Assembly: GCA_020912385.1 (NCBI GenBank)
Contig: CP087209.1
Span: 3,224,001-3,288,000 of the forward strand
Length of the DNA stretch: 64,000 nucleotides
Direction: 5' to 3'
From: Neofusicoccum parvum
Taxonomy: Eukaryota > Ascomycota > Dothideomycetes > Botryosphaeriales > Botryosphaeriaceae
A program made the position numbers and the translations under genes. Numbering within the stretch: position 1 is the stretch's first letter; the number at the start of each line of letters is the position of its first letter. Below the pieces are notes generated by a model, which was not told the origin of the DNA, did not search any database, and saw nothing but the letters and a program-made list of their open reading frames with translations. This document shows, piece by piece, positions 11,032 to 21,314 of this stretch.

Positions 11032-14000
11032 ATGAGATCGTACATCCAGATCCTCACAACGCCAACGGCGGACACGCCTGGCACGACGGTCCTGCTACAC
11101 TTCGACGACAAGCGGTACCTGTTTGGCAGCTTGGGTGAGGGCACACAGCGGGCCATGAACCAGATTGGCACACGCATGCTCAGGACGCAGGAATTATTCA
11201 TAACCGGTCGCTCAGAATGGAGCAATACTGGGGGGCTGGTTGGCATGATGTTGACCCTGTCTGATGTGCTGGCGGCATCAAACCTGGACAAGAAAGAGCG
11301 GGGCCTGGACGCAACCCCGAAGGTGCTTTCGATGTTCGGCCCGCCGAACCTGAACCATACGATCGCGGCATGCCGGAGATTTGTCTTCAGGAAGGGCATG
11401 CCCATCAATGCGGTGGACATCAAAGACGAGGAGGTCAAGAAGGACGAGAACGGCGACCAGATTCCGCTCTTCGTGGATAACAACATCAAGGTTTGGGCTT
11501 TGGCGATCACGCCTACCGACGCTGAATCACATGTTAGGCCTTCGGCGCCTTCGAATTCGAGGAAAAGGAGCTACGATGAGGTCAATGGACCGGAACCTGC
11601 AGTGAATGCGCCGAAGGAAACCCCGGAGGAAGCCGCCAAGAGATACGAGCAGCTCACGCGCTCCGTGGTGAATGACATGTTCAATTCGAATTGGCGTTTA
11701 GACGCTCTCACCGAAAAGCCGCTGTCCGAGGTGAAGCTTCCGGCTACAATCTTTCAACGGAACCCGGAAACGAAGTCGATTGAGAAGTACGCCGGTCCCG
11801 TTCCTGATCCCCAGGATCCGAGGAAGAAGGTGCTTGTCAGAGAACCTTGGCCCGCGGTCAAGATCACGGCACTACCTCCTACGAAACCTGCGCCCCAGGC
11901 CCTCTCTTATATTATCCGTAACCATCCCCAACGTGGCAAGTTTCTTGTCCAGAAAGCCATGGAATTGGGTGTGCCAAAGGGCGTGCTGTGGTCGAAGCTG
12001 CAGCGAGGAGAATCCGTACAGAACGAACGTGGCGAAACCATCACCTCCGATATGGTTCTTGAGCCCCCGAGGCGAGGTCGAGGTGCAGCAATCGTTGAAC
12101 TGCCTTCCGTCTCGTACGTGGAGCCGTTAATTCGACGTGAAGAGTGGAATCGTGAGGAGATCATGAATGGTGTCGATGCGTTCGTATGGATGCTGGGACC
12201 GGGCGTAGCCGCTCATCCAGCATTGAAGAAATTCATGGCGGACAGGCCGCACTTGAAGCATGTCATCTCCTCTGTTGATGTTTCACCGAACCGCATCAGC
12301 TTCGACAGCGTGGCAGGAGCAACCTTACGCCTTGGAAAGGTGGATGAGAAGCGCTTTGGCGTACCCTACTACGACGAAAACACCGTACCTCAAGAAAGGT
12401 TTGTTCCATACGGATCTCAGAAAGAGGAGTTGCCTGCACATGCACTACCGGCGGAAAGAGGTCTGATACTACAAATGGAACCGAAGTTCGAAATGCAAGA
12501 GAAGGAGATTGTTTCGCGTTTCAACCCTGAAGCGTCGCTCAAGGAGATCCCAGAAGATGTCTTGTCTCTCGCCAAGCAAGTCAAGGATTCCGTGGAGGGT
12601 TCACAAGCTCAATTCGATAAATGGCGTCGCAAGATCCCTATGCATGATGCTGAGATCATTGCTCTTGGTACTGGATCAGCGCTGCCGTCGAAGTACCGTA
12701 ACGTCTCCGCAACTTTGGTGCGCGTCCCGGGCTACGGCTCATATCTACTTGATGCTGGAGAGAACACGCTCGGCCAACTCCAACGCGTGTTCAAGCCCGC
12801 CGAGCTTGCCGAGGTACTGAAGGAACTTCGCGTCATATGGCTCAGCCATATGCATGCGGATCACATCCTCGGCATCGTTAGCGTAATAAGAGCATGGTAC
12901 GAAGTTGTCCACAAGCGCCTACCGACGGACGAGACCGCTTTCGCTGCTCTTGCTTCAATCAAGGAGAACCCAAACCTGGCATCAGAATCGAAGCGCCTCG
13001 CTATCATCTCTGACATCAACATGGTAAACTGGTTGGCCGAGTACAGCGCTGTCGAGGACTTCGGATACAGCCACCTGTGGCCGCTGGCTATCAGTGTAAA
13101 CTCGCAAGTTAGAAACATTACTGCCACACTTAGACTCCAGGCGCCACCTGCTTTCTTCCCGACTGAAGCAATCCGTGCAGTCGAGATCCCAACAGAACTC
13201 TACCCGCAGCTTTTTGGACTCCAAGACGTCCAAGCTGTCTTCGTGAACCACTGCCACGGAGCTCGCGCCGTGTCCCTTACCTGGCCCAACGAGACGCGGG
13301 TTGATCAGAACGACCCCGAGTGCAAGCCGTTCAAGGTCAGCTACAGCGGCGACTGCCGGCCTTGCCACCCATTCACGCGCATCGGGCGGCACTCGACAGT
13401 GCTCATCCACGAAGCGACGTTCGAGGACGAACTCCAGGGCAACGCGGTCGCAAAGAAGCACTCGACCACCTCCGAAGCCATCGCGATCGGAGCGCGCATG
13501 CGGGCGAAGATGACGCTGCTGACGCACTTCAGCCAGCGCTACCAGAAGATCCCGGTCATCGAGCGCGAGGAGGCGGGCGAGGAGGAAGAAAACGAGAGCG
13601 CGGACAGGATGGACGTCGACTCGGAAGACGAGACGGCGGCGGCCGCCAAGGAGGAAGAGGACGCGGCGGTCCAGGCGGAGGACGAGCCGCTGGAGAACCC
13701 GGACGGCGCGCCGGCGGCGCTGAGGTCGGAGGCGTCGGGTGAGCTGGCGACCAGGATCAAGGCGCGCAGCGACATGCGGGTCGGCGTGGCGTCGGACTAC
13801 ATGCGCGTGAAGGTCGGCGAGTTCGCGGAGCTGGAGAAGTACGTGCCGGCGCTGCAGGCGCTGCTGGCGGAGGAGCAGAAGCTGGAGGGCGAAGAGGAAG
13901 AGGGGGAGGCGGTGGTGGAGGGGAAGAAGGGTGGCAAGCAGGGTAAGGAGGGGCAGAAGGGGAAGGTGAAGCAGAAGGGTGAGGCGAAGGGAAACCAACC

Positions 14001-14076
14001 CAAGCAGGGCAAGAAGCAGAAGCAGCAAGGAAAGCAGGCGGCTGAGGTGAAGGGAGAGGAGAGCGAGCAGAAGTAG
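11032..14076 (+). CDS. TRZ1: Long-form tRNase Z (tRNA 3' endonuclease, ELAC2 type)
   Basis: Single exon, 1014 aa from the first in-frame ATG, which gives the family N-terminus MRSYIQILTTPTADTPGT. The enzyme removes the 3' trailer of pre-tRNAs before CCA addition, in nucleus and mitochondria. The N-terminal half is the degenerate metallo-beta-lactamase domain with the flexible-arm region. The C-terminal half is catalytic: PSKYRN (PxKxRN loop, about 551-556), the zinc motif LSHMHADH (about 604-611), HCHGARAV (near 740), YSGDCRP (near 770), HEATFEDE (near 792), KKHSTTSEA (near 808) and LTHFSQRY (near 830). An acidic insertion at about 845-900 and a Lys/Gly/Gln-rich tail from about 940 are species-specific additions. 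All catalytic residues appear intact. Confidence 0.96.
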   Translation: MRSYIQILTTPTADTPGTTVLLHFDDKRYLFGSLGEGTQRAMNQIGTRMLRTQELFITGRSEWSNTGGLVGMMLTLSDVLAASNLDKKERGLDATPKVLSMFGPPNLNHTIAACRRFVFRKGMPINAVDIKDEEVKKDENGDQIPLFVDNNIKVWALAITPTDAESHVRPSAPSNSRKRSYDEVNGPEPAVNAPKETPEEAAKRYEQLTRSVVNDMFNSNWRLDALTEKPLSEVKLPATIFQRNPETKSIEKYAGPVPDPQDPRKKVLVREPWPAVKITALPPTKPAPQALSYIIRNHPQRGKFLVQKAMELGVPKGVLWSKLQRGESVQNERGETITSDMVLEPPRRGRGAAIVELPSVSYVEPLIRREEWNREEIMNGVDAFVWMLGPGVAAHPALKKFMADRPHLKHVISSVDVSPNRISFDSVAGATLRLGKVDEKRFGVPYYDENTVPQERFVPYGSQKEELPAHALPAERGLILQMEPKFEMQEKEIVSRFNPEASLKEIPEDVLSLAKQVKDSVEGSQAQFDKWRRKIPMHDAEIIALGTGSALPSKYRNVSATLVRVPGYGSYLLDAGENTLGQLQRVFKPAELAEVLKELRVIWLSHMHADHILGIVSVIRAWYEVVHKRLPTDETAFAALASIKENPNLASESKRLAIISDINMVNWLAEYSAVEDFGYSHLWPLAISVNSQVRNITATLRLQAPPAFFPTEAIRAVEIPTELYPQLFGLQDVQAVFVNHCHGARAVSLTWPNETRVDQNDPECKPFKVSYSGDCRPCHPFTRIGRHSTVLIHEATFEDELQGNAVAKKHSTTSEAIAIGARMRAKMTLLTHFSQRYQKIPVIEREEAGEEEENESADRMDVDSEDETAAAAKEEEDAAVQAEDEPLENPDGAPAALRSEASGELATRIKARSDMRVGVASDYMRVKVGEFAELEKYVPALQALLAEEQKLEGEEEEGEAVVEGKKGGKQGKEGQKGKVKQKGEAKGNQPKQGKKQKQQGKQAAEVKGEESEQK

Positions 14077-14339
14077 GAGCGGAACGGTGGTGTTCAGGCC
14101 CAGGCTTGGGGGATTGTGTTCATATCGATAAAGGTAGAGTCCGTACATACGCTACTCCCGGATGGCAGGATGGGGCATAGATGGTAGATGAGCTGCTCAG
14201 CTGCGGAACCAAGAGAGAAAAAAAAAGATACTCCATTCATGTTGCGCTCGTAAAGTACTGGATGGCTGAGTAGAGCGATGTGTGGTGTTGAAGCATGCTT
14301 TTTGGTGGTGGTAGTGTAGTGTGAATTTCGACGCTCTAC

Positions 14340-15483
14340 CTACTTCCCCTTCTCACTTAACTCGTCCACCTCATTTACGGGTGCCACCGGCCTCCCCGTC
14401 TCAAAGAACCTTCTCACATTCTCAAAACATTCTCTCTGCGCCTTCCCCAACGCCCTCTCCGTCAAGCCTCCCATATGCGGCAGCACCACCACCTTATCAC
14501 TCTTCAACCAATACTCTCGTATCCCCTTCCCTCCATCCTCCTCCCCCTCAAACACATCCAACCCCGCCCTCCTCACATGCCCGCTCTCCAACGCCTCAAT
14601 CAACGCCTCCTCATCCACCACCCCACCCCTCGCCGTATTCAGCAAGTAACTCCCCCTCTTCATCATCGCCAGCTCCTCCCTCCCCACCAACCCCTTCGTC
14701 CCCTCGCTCAGCGGCACATGCAGACTCACCACATCCGCCACCGCCAACAGCTCCCCCAAGCTCCCACAACACCTCAGCATCCCTTCCCCCTCCTCCCCGA
14801 CAACCGCCCTCTCCACCTCCCCCGCCACCCGCCCCGCCCGCGTCCAGTACACCACCCGCCCGCCCAGCCCCCTAACCACCCGCCGCGCAAACGCCCTCCC
14901 CACCGCCCCCATCCCCACCACCCCAACCACCACATCCGCCACGTCCGCCGTCGGCGCCACACCGCCCCTCCACCTGCCCCCCCGCAACGCCGCCGCCGCC
15001 CCCACCGCGTCCCGCACCACCGCCAGCAGCAGCAGCAGCGCGACGTCGGCGGTCGCGTCGGCGACCGCGTCGCGCGAGTTGCAGAACCAGACGCGGCGGC
15101 GGGTCAGTAGGGGGAGGTCGAAGGCGTCGTGGCCGGCCTGGGCGGAGGCGAGGAGGCGGAGGTGCGGGAGGAGCGGGGCGAGGAGGGCGGCGTCGAAGGG
15201 GTCGTAGGGCGCGGGGTCCACGCGGGCGATGACGGCGGCGAAGGGGCCGTGGGTGGCGGTGGTGGAGGGGAGGGTGGCGAGGAGGGCGGCGCGGGTGGGC
15301 GGGTTGATGATCTGTGGGGAGGGTGGGTGTTAGGTGCTGTGCTGCGATCGGGGTGGAGGGGTTGCGGCGTACGGTGACGTCGTGGGACTTTTGGAACTCG
15401 GCGAGGAAGTCGTCGCCGGCGTATTTGGGGGAGCCGAGGACGAGGACTTTGGGACGGGTGTTGGGTTGTATGATTGAAGGCAT
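14340..15483 (-). CDS. D-isomer-specific 2-hydroxyacid dehydrogenase (glyoxylate/hydroxypyruvate reductase-like)
   Basis: Exons 15483-15373 and 15311-14340 (intron 15372-15312, GTACGC donor, CACCTAAC branch, CCACAG acceptor), 360 aa. The family uses NAD(P)H to interconvert 2-oxo and D-2-hydroxy acids. The Rossmann motif GMGAVG lies at about 170-175, the catalytic Arg in NTARGGVVDEEAL near 265, the Glu in LDVFEGEE near 292, and the catalytic His in LPHMGG near 316, so the active-site triad is complete. The His motif reads LPHMGGLTE rather than the common LPHxGSAT, which is seen in the fungal glyoxylate-reductase branch. No targeting peptide is obvious, so a cytosolic enzyme is likely. The exact substrate cannot be read from sequence. 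CGG palindromes lie 338 and 556 bases upstream of the ATG. Confidence 0.9.
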
Positions 15484-15820
15484 GGTTTTGGTTCGGTTGC
15501 GGTTGTGCAAGACGGAGATGGGTAGAGAGGGGAGTGTATGGAGTACGGGAAAGCTGAGGCAGCGAATTGAGGAAGAAATGGAAAGAAGAACTGACCCAGC
15601 CTGAAGTAACCTGCTCTTTAGAAGTGTTGGAATCAATGTCCAAGGTAACTACCTACAAGTCAATCCAAGACTCAAACGCGACGCTGTCAGGCAACCGCTG
15701 CGTGAGAGCACCAAATTTTTAGAAATCTTTTACGTCTTCAAAGCCACCAAGTCAAACCACAAAAGACACAGGGATCCACAAATAAGGACATGTCTCGCCA
15801 TCGGACGGGTGGTTGTGGGA

Positions 15821-15833
15821 CATCCGGCGGATG
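15821..15833. promoter_or_regulatory. CGG-type palindrome (CATCCG-G-CGGATG)
   Basis: A perfect 6-bp inverted repeat around a single central base. The CCG/CGG half-sites are those read by Zn(II)2Cys6 transcription factors. It shares CATCCGGCGGA and the following ATGAAG with the second palindrome 218 bases away. Binding is inferred only. Confidence 0.4.
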
Positions 15834-15899
15834 AAGCGCTCGTTCTCCGTGTTGGTGTTGTAGCGACTGCGAACTGGAGAAACTATAGGTTAAAGATTG

Positions 15900-15921
15900 T
15901 TTTTTTTTTTAAAAAAAAAAA
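15900..15921. repeat. T11A11 homopolymer palindrome
   Basis: Eleven T followed directly by eleven A. Such tracts exclude nucleosomes and are common in fungal promoters, but the junction is also a typical place for assembly slippage. Confidence 0.7.
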
Positions 15922-16038
15922 GAGCGCCACAGTCTACTCTTTGCGGACGATAAAACACTATTCCCCACACAGGACGAGGAGCCCAGGGTGCTGCAATGCG
16001 AAAAGACAGCTGCAAGAGCACGCGGCCTCCCCTGCGTC

Positions 16039-16062
16039 CATCCGGCGGAGCTCCGACGGATG
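16039..16062. promoter_or_regulatory. Nested CGG palindrome containing CGG-N4-CCG
   Basis: Outer arms CATCCG and CGGATG enclose a perfect inner palindrome CGGAGCTCCG, with one G/A mismatch pair between arms and core. CGG-N4-CCG is a plausible Zn(II)2Cys6 dimer site. It is the second copy of the CATCCGGCGGA element. Confidence 0.45.
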
Positions 16063-16875
16063 AAGGCCGTCGTCTCCGCGCGCGCTGGCGTCTGGCGTGA
16101 GCCCAACACGCTCGCGACGGTGCGGTTCCATGAAGCCGCTCGCGCCACGGTGAAATGCAGCTCCAAGCCGATGGTGATGGGGCGAACCGGAAAAGCTGCG
16201 ACGATGATGGCCAGCGCAAGAAAAAGCCAAGCGATCGAAGAGGCGGACGGGCTGCAGCCAAGGCCGACCGACTCGGCCCCGGCCCAGTGCTCCCAACCCA
16301 TCCCTTCCCGAACCGGCCTCCCAACTGGCTCTGCGTCGCAACTTCAAACGTCGTGCCAAGGGGTTGGCAGCAGTGGCAGCAGTGGCAGCTCCCCCCGGCC
16401 CCGAGTTCGCACCGGTGGGACGGTTGGCTCTGGGAGCTGTTCGGGACGGCCGTGGATGGTGCAGCGACGCCGTTGCCCCCGCCGTGGGCGCTTGAGCCGC
16501 TTTGGCGTCGGTGAAAGGGCCGCCGTGAACGATGCATGGCTACCGCCAGCATGCATGCTTCAACACCACACATCAATCCACTATCTAGTGTCTGTGATGA
16601 GACTGGCATTTGGAGATTTCGGTCGAGTGTCAATATTAATCGGGTAGTTCATCCTCTAAGAAACAATTAACTAACAAATTCCGTGCCAGCTTAACGCAGC
16701 AATTTTCACGAACATACGAAATGTTGCTTGGGTAACTAGCGTCTGGATGCCATTCATTCATTCATTCATAATCATTTCCGTACAGAATCAGCAGCCCATC
16801 TCCGCAGGCCACTTCGTCCGCAGCAACACTAAAGTATCACACAAGCAACCCGACCTTCCTCAGACCAAAAAGCAA

Positions 16876-17520
16876 TCACCTCCCACCCGTGTACTCCGAA
16901 CCCACCCCCGTCGTCGACCTGTCCTTCGGCGCCTCGCTCGCCAGCTCGCCCGCGCCCACCGGCAGCCTCTCCTCCGCGGGCGGCGCATCGCTCCGCTGCC
17001 CACCGACGGCGGCCTCCACCTTGCCCGGGTCGCGGTGGTTGACGCTCCTGCCGCCGTCGTGGCGCAGCTCGGCGCTCGTCTGACCGCTGCCCGGGTGGCC
17101 GAGCCCAGTGTGCACGTCGGACGAGGTGCTGCCGACCAGGGTGTCGGCGGCGGAGGAGGGCGTGGCGGAGGAAGAGGTGGCGTTGTTGGGGGCGTGCGTG
17201 GCGGAGGCGGGCGCGCTGCCGGCTGGGAGTGTTTGGATGTGGAATTCGCCGGCTTTGTCGGCTTCGCTGGCGAGGACGCCGGGTTTGTGCTGGGGTGGAG
17301 GGTTAGTTGTTAAAGTGTTCATGTGGGAGGGAGGACGGTGGTGGGGTGAGAGTGAGGACGGTGGTGAAGTGAGAGAGAGGATGAGTAGGTGAGGTGAGAG
17401 GAAGGATGGGGAACTTACGCCGCCCTTCTGGAGAGGCTCGGACGGAGGGACGTGGGAGCCGATCTGGCCCTCCTGGTTGGAGACCGACTTGACGGCGTCT
17501 TCGTTGATGGTGGCAGACAT
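16876..17520 (-). CDS. Small disordered protein of unknown function
   Basis: Exons 17520-17419 and 17289-16876 (intron 17418-17290, GTAAGT donor, AACTAAC branch, CCCAG acceptor), 171 aa. I do not recognise the family. The protein is hydrophilic and Ser/Thr/Gly/Ala-rich with no signal peptide, membrane segment or cysteine pattern. The C-terminal third (about 120-171) is more ordered in composition, with alternating charged and Pro/Gly residues ending in SEYTGGR, and looks conserved-protein-like. A TATTTAAT element lies about 125 bases upstream of the ATG, suggesting a strongly expressed or inducible gene. The 129-base intron is a multiple of three and has no stop, so its retention would give a 214-aa protein. 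Divergent from the HET gene. Confidence 0.75.
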   Translation of the reverse strand: MSATINEDAVKSVSNQEGQIGSHVPPSEPLQKGGVSSPSFLSPHLLILSLTSPPSSLSPHHRPPSHMNTLTTNPPPQHKPGVLASEADKAGEFHIQTLPAGSAPASATHAPNNATSSSATPSSAADTLVGSTSSDVHTGLGHPGSGQTSAELRHDGGRSVNHRDPGKVEAAVGGQRSDAPPAEERLPVGAGELASEAPKDRSTTGVGSEYTGGR

Positions 17521-18040
17521 TGTGGCTGTTCTCGTGTGACAAGAGTTTTCGATTGGTAGTTTGGTCACGGACGAGGTCGAAGAAGAGCTGGTCTGGTAGA
17601 GAGCGCGAGTGAAACTGCAGGCTCTGGCACGAGGACTCACGGATTAAATAGACAGACACATGGACTGGCAGTGTGCTTGCTGTTGCTCATGCTCTCAGGG
17701 TGACATCACCGGTGCATGGGGGGAGCAGCCGCCGGGCCTGTCTCCACAACGGCCACCAGGCGGGCTCCACCTTTTGCCATCCTGCTCATCGCATTTTGCC
17801 ATCGGAATCGCGGGTGTGCGGCAAGAATCGCATCATCGAGCATGCAGACCGTCCGGAAAGCCATGCTGCGTCCGTGCGCCGAGGCGGGCTGCCGCTGCTG
17901 CGACGCTCTCCAATCCTCCGCCGCCGCCACTCCGCCCGCCGGCCTCACCTCCACCGGCACCTCACTCCGCGCGCGCAGTGGGCCAGCCTCGTCGCAAGCA
18001 AGCACACGCCCGGCTGACGGCATCAGCCCCATGTGCGACC
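17521..18040. other. Divergent promoter region
   Basis: About 520 bases between the ATG codons of the small disordered protein (minus) and the HET protein (plus). Beyond the TATTTAAT box facing the small protein gene, no element stands out. The plus strand from about 17.9 kb is CA/CC-rich, as in fungal leaders. Confidence 0.5.
17643..17650 (-). promoter_or_regulatory. TATA-like box (TATTTAAT) of the small disordered protein gene
   Basis: Reads TATTTAAT on the minus strand, about 123 bases before the ATG at 17520. Position and sequence fit a TATA element. Confidence 0.45.
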
Positions 18041-18879
18041 ATGCCCGACAGGCCTGCGCTGGCCCGCACCCAGACCACCAGGCCCTGCAAGCTGTGCAAC
18101 AATCTCGATCCGCGCAGCCACCCGGCCACCTATCACGACCAGGAGAGCACCACCCGCTCCATTGCGAGCCTGACTCTCCAGCTGGACCCCGTGCGCTTGA
18201 AGCGCTCCCATGAAAACTGCCCCCGCTGTCGCCTGCTAGCCGACGCCCTCGACGCCCACTTTGAGGGCTGGCGGAAGACGAAGCCGCGCCTGCTTTTGGA
18301 GCTGGTCGAGTGTGCTCCCGTGCGGCTCGAGGTTCAGCGCGATGGCACCGAAGGAGTGAAGATTGAAATCTACGCTCCGCCAGGTGAGTTGTTTCTTCAC
18401 CCAGAAAAGTCACATGTATTCGCTTTTAGTTGTTTGACGAAAGCACCTTGTACATACTGCTCTCCCATGCATCTTGCAACACTCATGCTGTCCTCTTGTG
18501 TGCTACGTGGATTTCTAGTCTTCCGGTGCTTCATATGTTGCAGTGCGAGCATGCATCAACGTACCATCTTCTGAGAATCGCCAGACAAGCCTCTGCCATG
18601 GCCCACCCTTGGCCACGGTCAGCCCATCCCAAGCCATTCCGACTCAGACGACTCCTTTGACTTTGCCCGAAAAGCCATAGAGGACTGCCTCAAAAACCAC
18701 CAACACCGTCTCTGTGGCCAAAGTCGGCGCGACCTGTTCGTCCCCTCTCGCCTCATCTACGTCGGCAAGGATCCCGGCTCGACTGAACACATCAAGCTCT
18801 GCCAGGTGCCCGCGAACAAGGTGAAGTACATCTCTCTTAGCCACTGCTGGGGCAATGGCCCAACCTTTACCACCACCAC

Positions 18880-18910
<31 letters not shown>

Positions 18911-20320
18911 GACTTCGACTCCATGCCCCAATCCTTCCAGGACGCCGTCACCATCACCCAGGAGCTCGGTGTGCGGTACCTCTGGATCGACGCCCTCTGC
19001 ATCCTCCAAGACTCCAAGGAGGACTGGGAAACCGAGTCGGCCAAGATGAGCAGCATCTACGAGAACGCCCACATCACCATCGCCGCCACCGCCGCCCACA
19101 ACTCCGACTGCGGCATCCTCTCCCCGCGGCCCCGCCCCGCCAAACTCACCTACCAGCCCTCCCCTCGCTCCAAACCCCACAGCCTCCGCGCCCGCCTCGT
19201 CCCGTCCCACCACCCCTCCACCACCACCGCCCCGCCCCCTCCCCCCTCGGGCCCGCTCCGCCACCGCGCCTGGGCCCTCCAAGAGCACGTCCTCACCTCC
19301 CGCATCCTGCACTACACGCGCCACGAGCTCCTCTTCGAGTGCCGCATCCTCACCCGCTGCGAGTGCCGCCGCGCCCTCGCCCCCGCCCGCCCTACCCCCC
19401 ACCCCACCGTCCCCGGCCTCCTCCCCACCCTCCTCACCACCGCCCGCCCCCGCGCCCACCGCGCCGTCTGGCACCGCCTCGTCGCCCAGTACACCGCCCG
19501 CCGCCTCACCGTCCCCGCCGACAAGCTCCCCGCCTTCGGCGGCATCGCCCGCGCCTTCGCCGCGCTGAGGGGAGGCGGCGGCGCGGGCGCCTACGTCGCC
19601 GGCTGCTGGGCCGACGCCCTGTGCGCCGATCTTCTGTGGTCCGCCGCCGCCGTCGCCGGGAACGCGCTCCCGGCGCCCCCCTGGCGCGCCCCGTCCTTCT
19701 CGTGGGCCAGCGTCGACGCAGCGGTGGGCTACGCGTGGGCGGACGGCGGCGCGGACGAGGACGGCGAAGTCGGAGGCGCGAGGCTGGCCCCGCTGGCCGC
19801 CGTGCGCGAGGCGCGCGCCGTCCCGGCCGGCAGGAATCCGCTCGGCGCGGTGGCGGACGCGTGGGTTGCGCTGGAGGGCCCGGTGCTGGCGGATGCGGTG
19901 ATGGTTGCGGAGGAGGAGGAGGAGGAGGAGGCGGGCTCGGGCGGGCTGGGGTATTGCTTGAGGCGCGGCGGCGGCGGCGGCGCGGTGGTCGAGGTCGTGC
20001 CGGATGCGCTGCTCGTGGCTGTCACTGTCACCGGCGGTACCGAGGCGGCGGGCGTGCGCAGGGCGGGGCCCGGGGAGGAGGAGCACGTGCGGACGCCGTT
20101 TGAGGCGCCGGTGCTGTGCTTGGGCTTGGCGAGGTGCGAGGGCTCGTGGATCGCGGGGGTCGTGCTCGCGCGGGCGGCGGGTGGGGAGAGGGGAGGGAGG
20201 AGGGGGCAGCGCGGTCGGGATGCGAGGACGTCGTTGGGGTGCTACGAGCGGCTGGGCACGTTTTCTTGCGGCGATGAGTGGTTTGCCGGGGCGGAGAGGA
20301 GGGAGTTGGTGCTTGTTTGA
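18041..20320 (+). CDS. HET-domain protein (heterokaryon incompatibility type)
   Basis: Exons 18041-18383 and 18585-20320 (intron 18384-18584, GTGAGT donor), 692 aa. The join restores the conserved run from the N-terminal CKLCNNLDP segment into PLPWPTLGHGQP. The HET domain starts near residue 197 with YISLSHCWG and continues with LGVRYLWIDALCILQD (about 240-255) and YENAHITIAAT. Downstream are RAWALQEHVLTSRIL, FSWASVD and other blocks usual in this family. HET proteins share a TIR-like fold and many trigger cell death after fusion of unlike hyphae, but most paralogues have no known partner. The C-terminal half is extremely GC-rich with Ala/Gly/Arg and a short poly-Glu run (about nt 19910-19930). 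No NACHT or repeat domain is attached. Start chosen for the Cys-rich N-terminus. Confidence 0.9.
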
Positions 20321-21314
20321 GGGGGGATGTGGTCAGGCGTGTTCATACTGTCAAATACCCGAAGGTAAATATCAGGATATTGATGGACCGAGATGTTGGT
20401 ATACGCATCCGGCTGTTTTTGCTTAGGTTTCGTTCACGCGGCCGTAGTGTTTTGGCTGCTAAGGGTTCACTATTTAGGCCTGCTCAACACGTCTTCACGC
20501 GAGGCGCTCTAGTCAAGCCATCACGGGAGAAGAAGAAGCCCTCAAGACGCCAATCCCGTATACAGAGGTTGCTCGGTTGCCCATCGTTACCTACTACCAC
20601 GTCTTCTACATCTAGACACCCGCCCACCCAAGCGCGGACAAAACAACTGCAATGAATAGATATACAGGTGGTATTGTATAAGGCCTCGGATAAACATCTA
20701 CTACAGACCGCCGTTCACCTCACCGCCAAGATAGCAAATATTGCAGAGACACTCCCAACCCACCCTCCACTCACATCGACCTGATTGAAAAGAGAGACCC
20801 CGAAGACGAGGAAAACATCCACCCATGCAGAAGGGAAAGACAGCAACGAAAGAATAAAACTCCAGTAGGTCCGTCCCAAGCAAAAGCTACGTTGGCCTGC
20901 TGTTGGTCTGCTTTTGCAATCACACCGCCGGTTTACAGCGTCCTGTAGCCCAGAAAGATAAGTATAAGATTTGGGAGGGACGGCTTCGCATCTGCGGATG
21001 AAACGGGGAACGAGGTGGCTGGGAGAGGCGAGCGTGAAGACAGCGCATGTGGACATGCACAGCATTCGATCGCGAAGGAAGAAGAAGTAGGAATGGATAT
21101 CCAACAAGTGTTTTGTGTTTGCGTGCTTCAAACTGCCACCCCCTATCTCCGTTGCTTTCAACCTTCTCTGCGTCTTCCTTAATCCTCCACCAAACGAATC
21201 TTCAACCCGGATTAAACAGCCTCGCTCCTAATGTAGAGAAAGAAAAGCCCACCCCAAGCTCATCCCGGTTCTAAGAAACATTGTGTCTTTTCGTGCACGG
21301 TCTTGCGAGAAAAC
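20321..21314. other. Convergent intergenic region (HET and ATG27 3' ends)
   Basis: Nearly 1 kb with no coding frame showing bias. It should contain the two 3' UTRs. No repeat or RNA gene recognised. Confidence 0.5.

Larger units (their letters stand above)
15484..16875. other. Intergenic region with palindromes and a T/A tract
   Basis: No coding signal. It contains two related CGG palindromes (15821-15833 and 16039-16062), a perfect T11A11 tract (15900-15921), and a Ser/Gly-type trinucleotide repeat near 16365-16392. The left part should be the promoter of the 2-hydroxyacid dehydrogenase. Confidence 0.5.

Noticed and set aside
12982..14148. 388-codon minus-strand frame opposite tRNase Z
   Set aside because: Leu/Arg-rich shadow of the Glu/Lys-rich tRNase Z C-terminus.
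18644..20086. 480-codon minus-strand frame opposite the HET gene
   Set aside because: It is an antisense shadow of a very GC-rich exon. Composition is Gly/Ala/Arg/Val low complexity and the plus strand has recognisable HET motifs.
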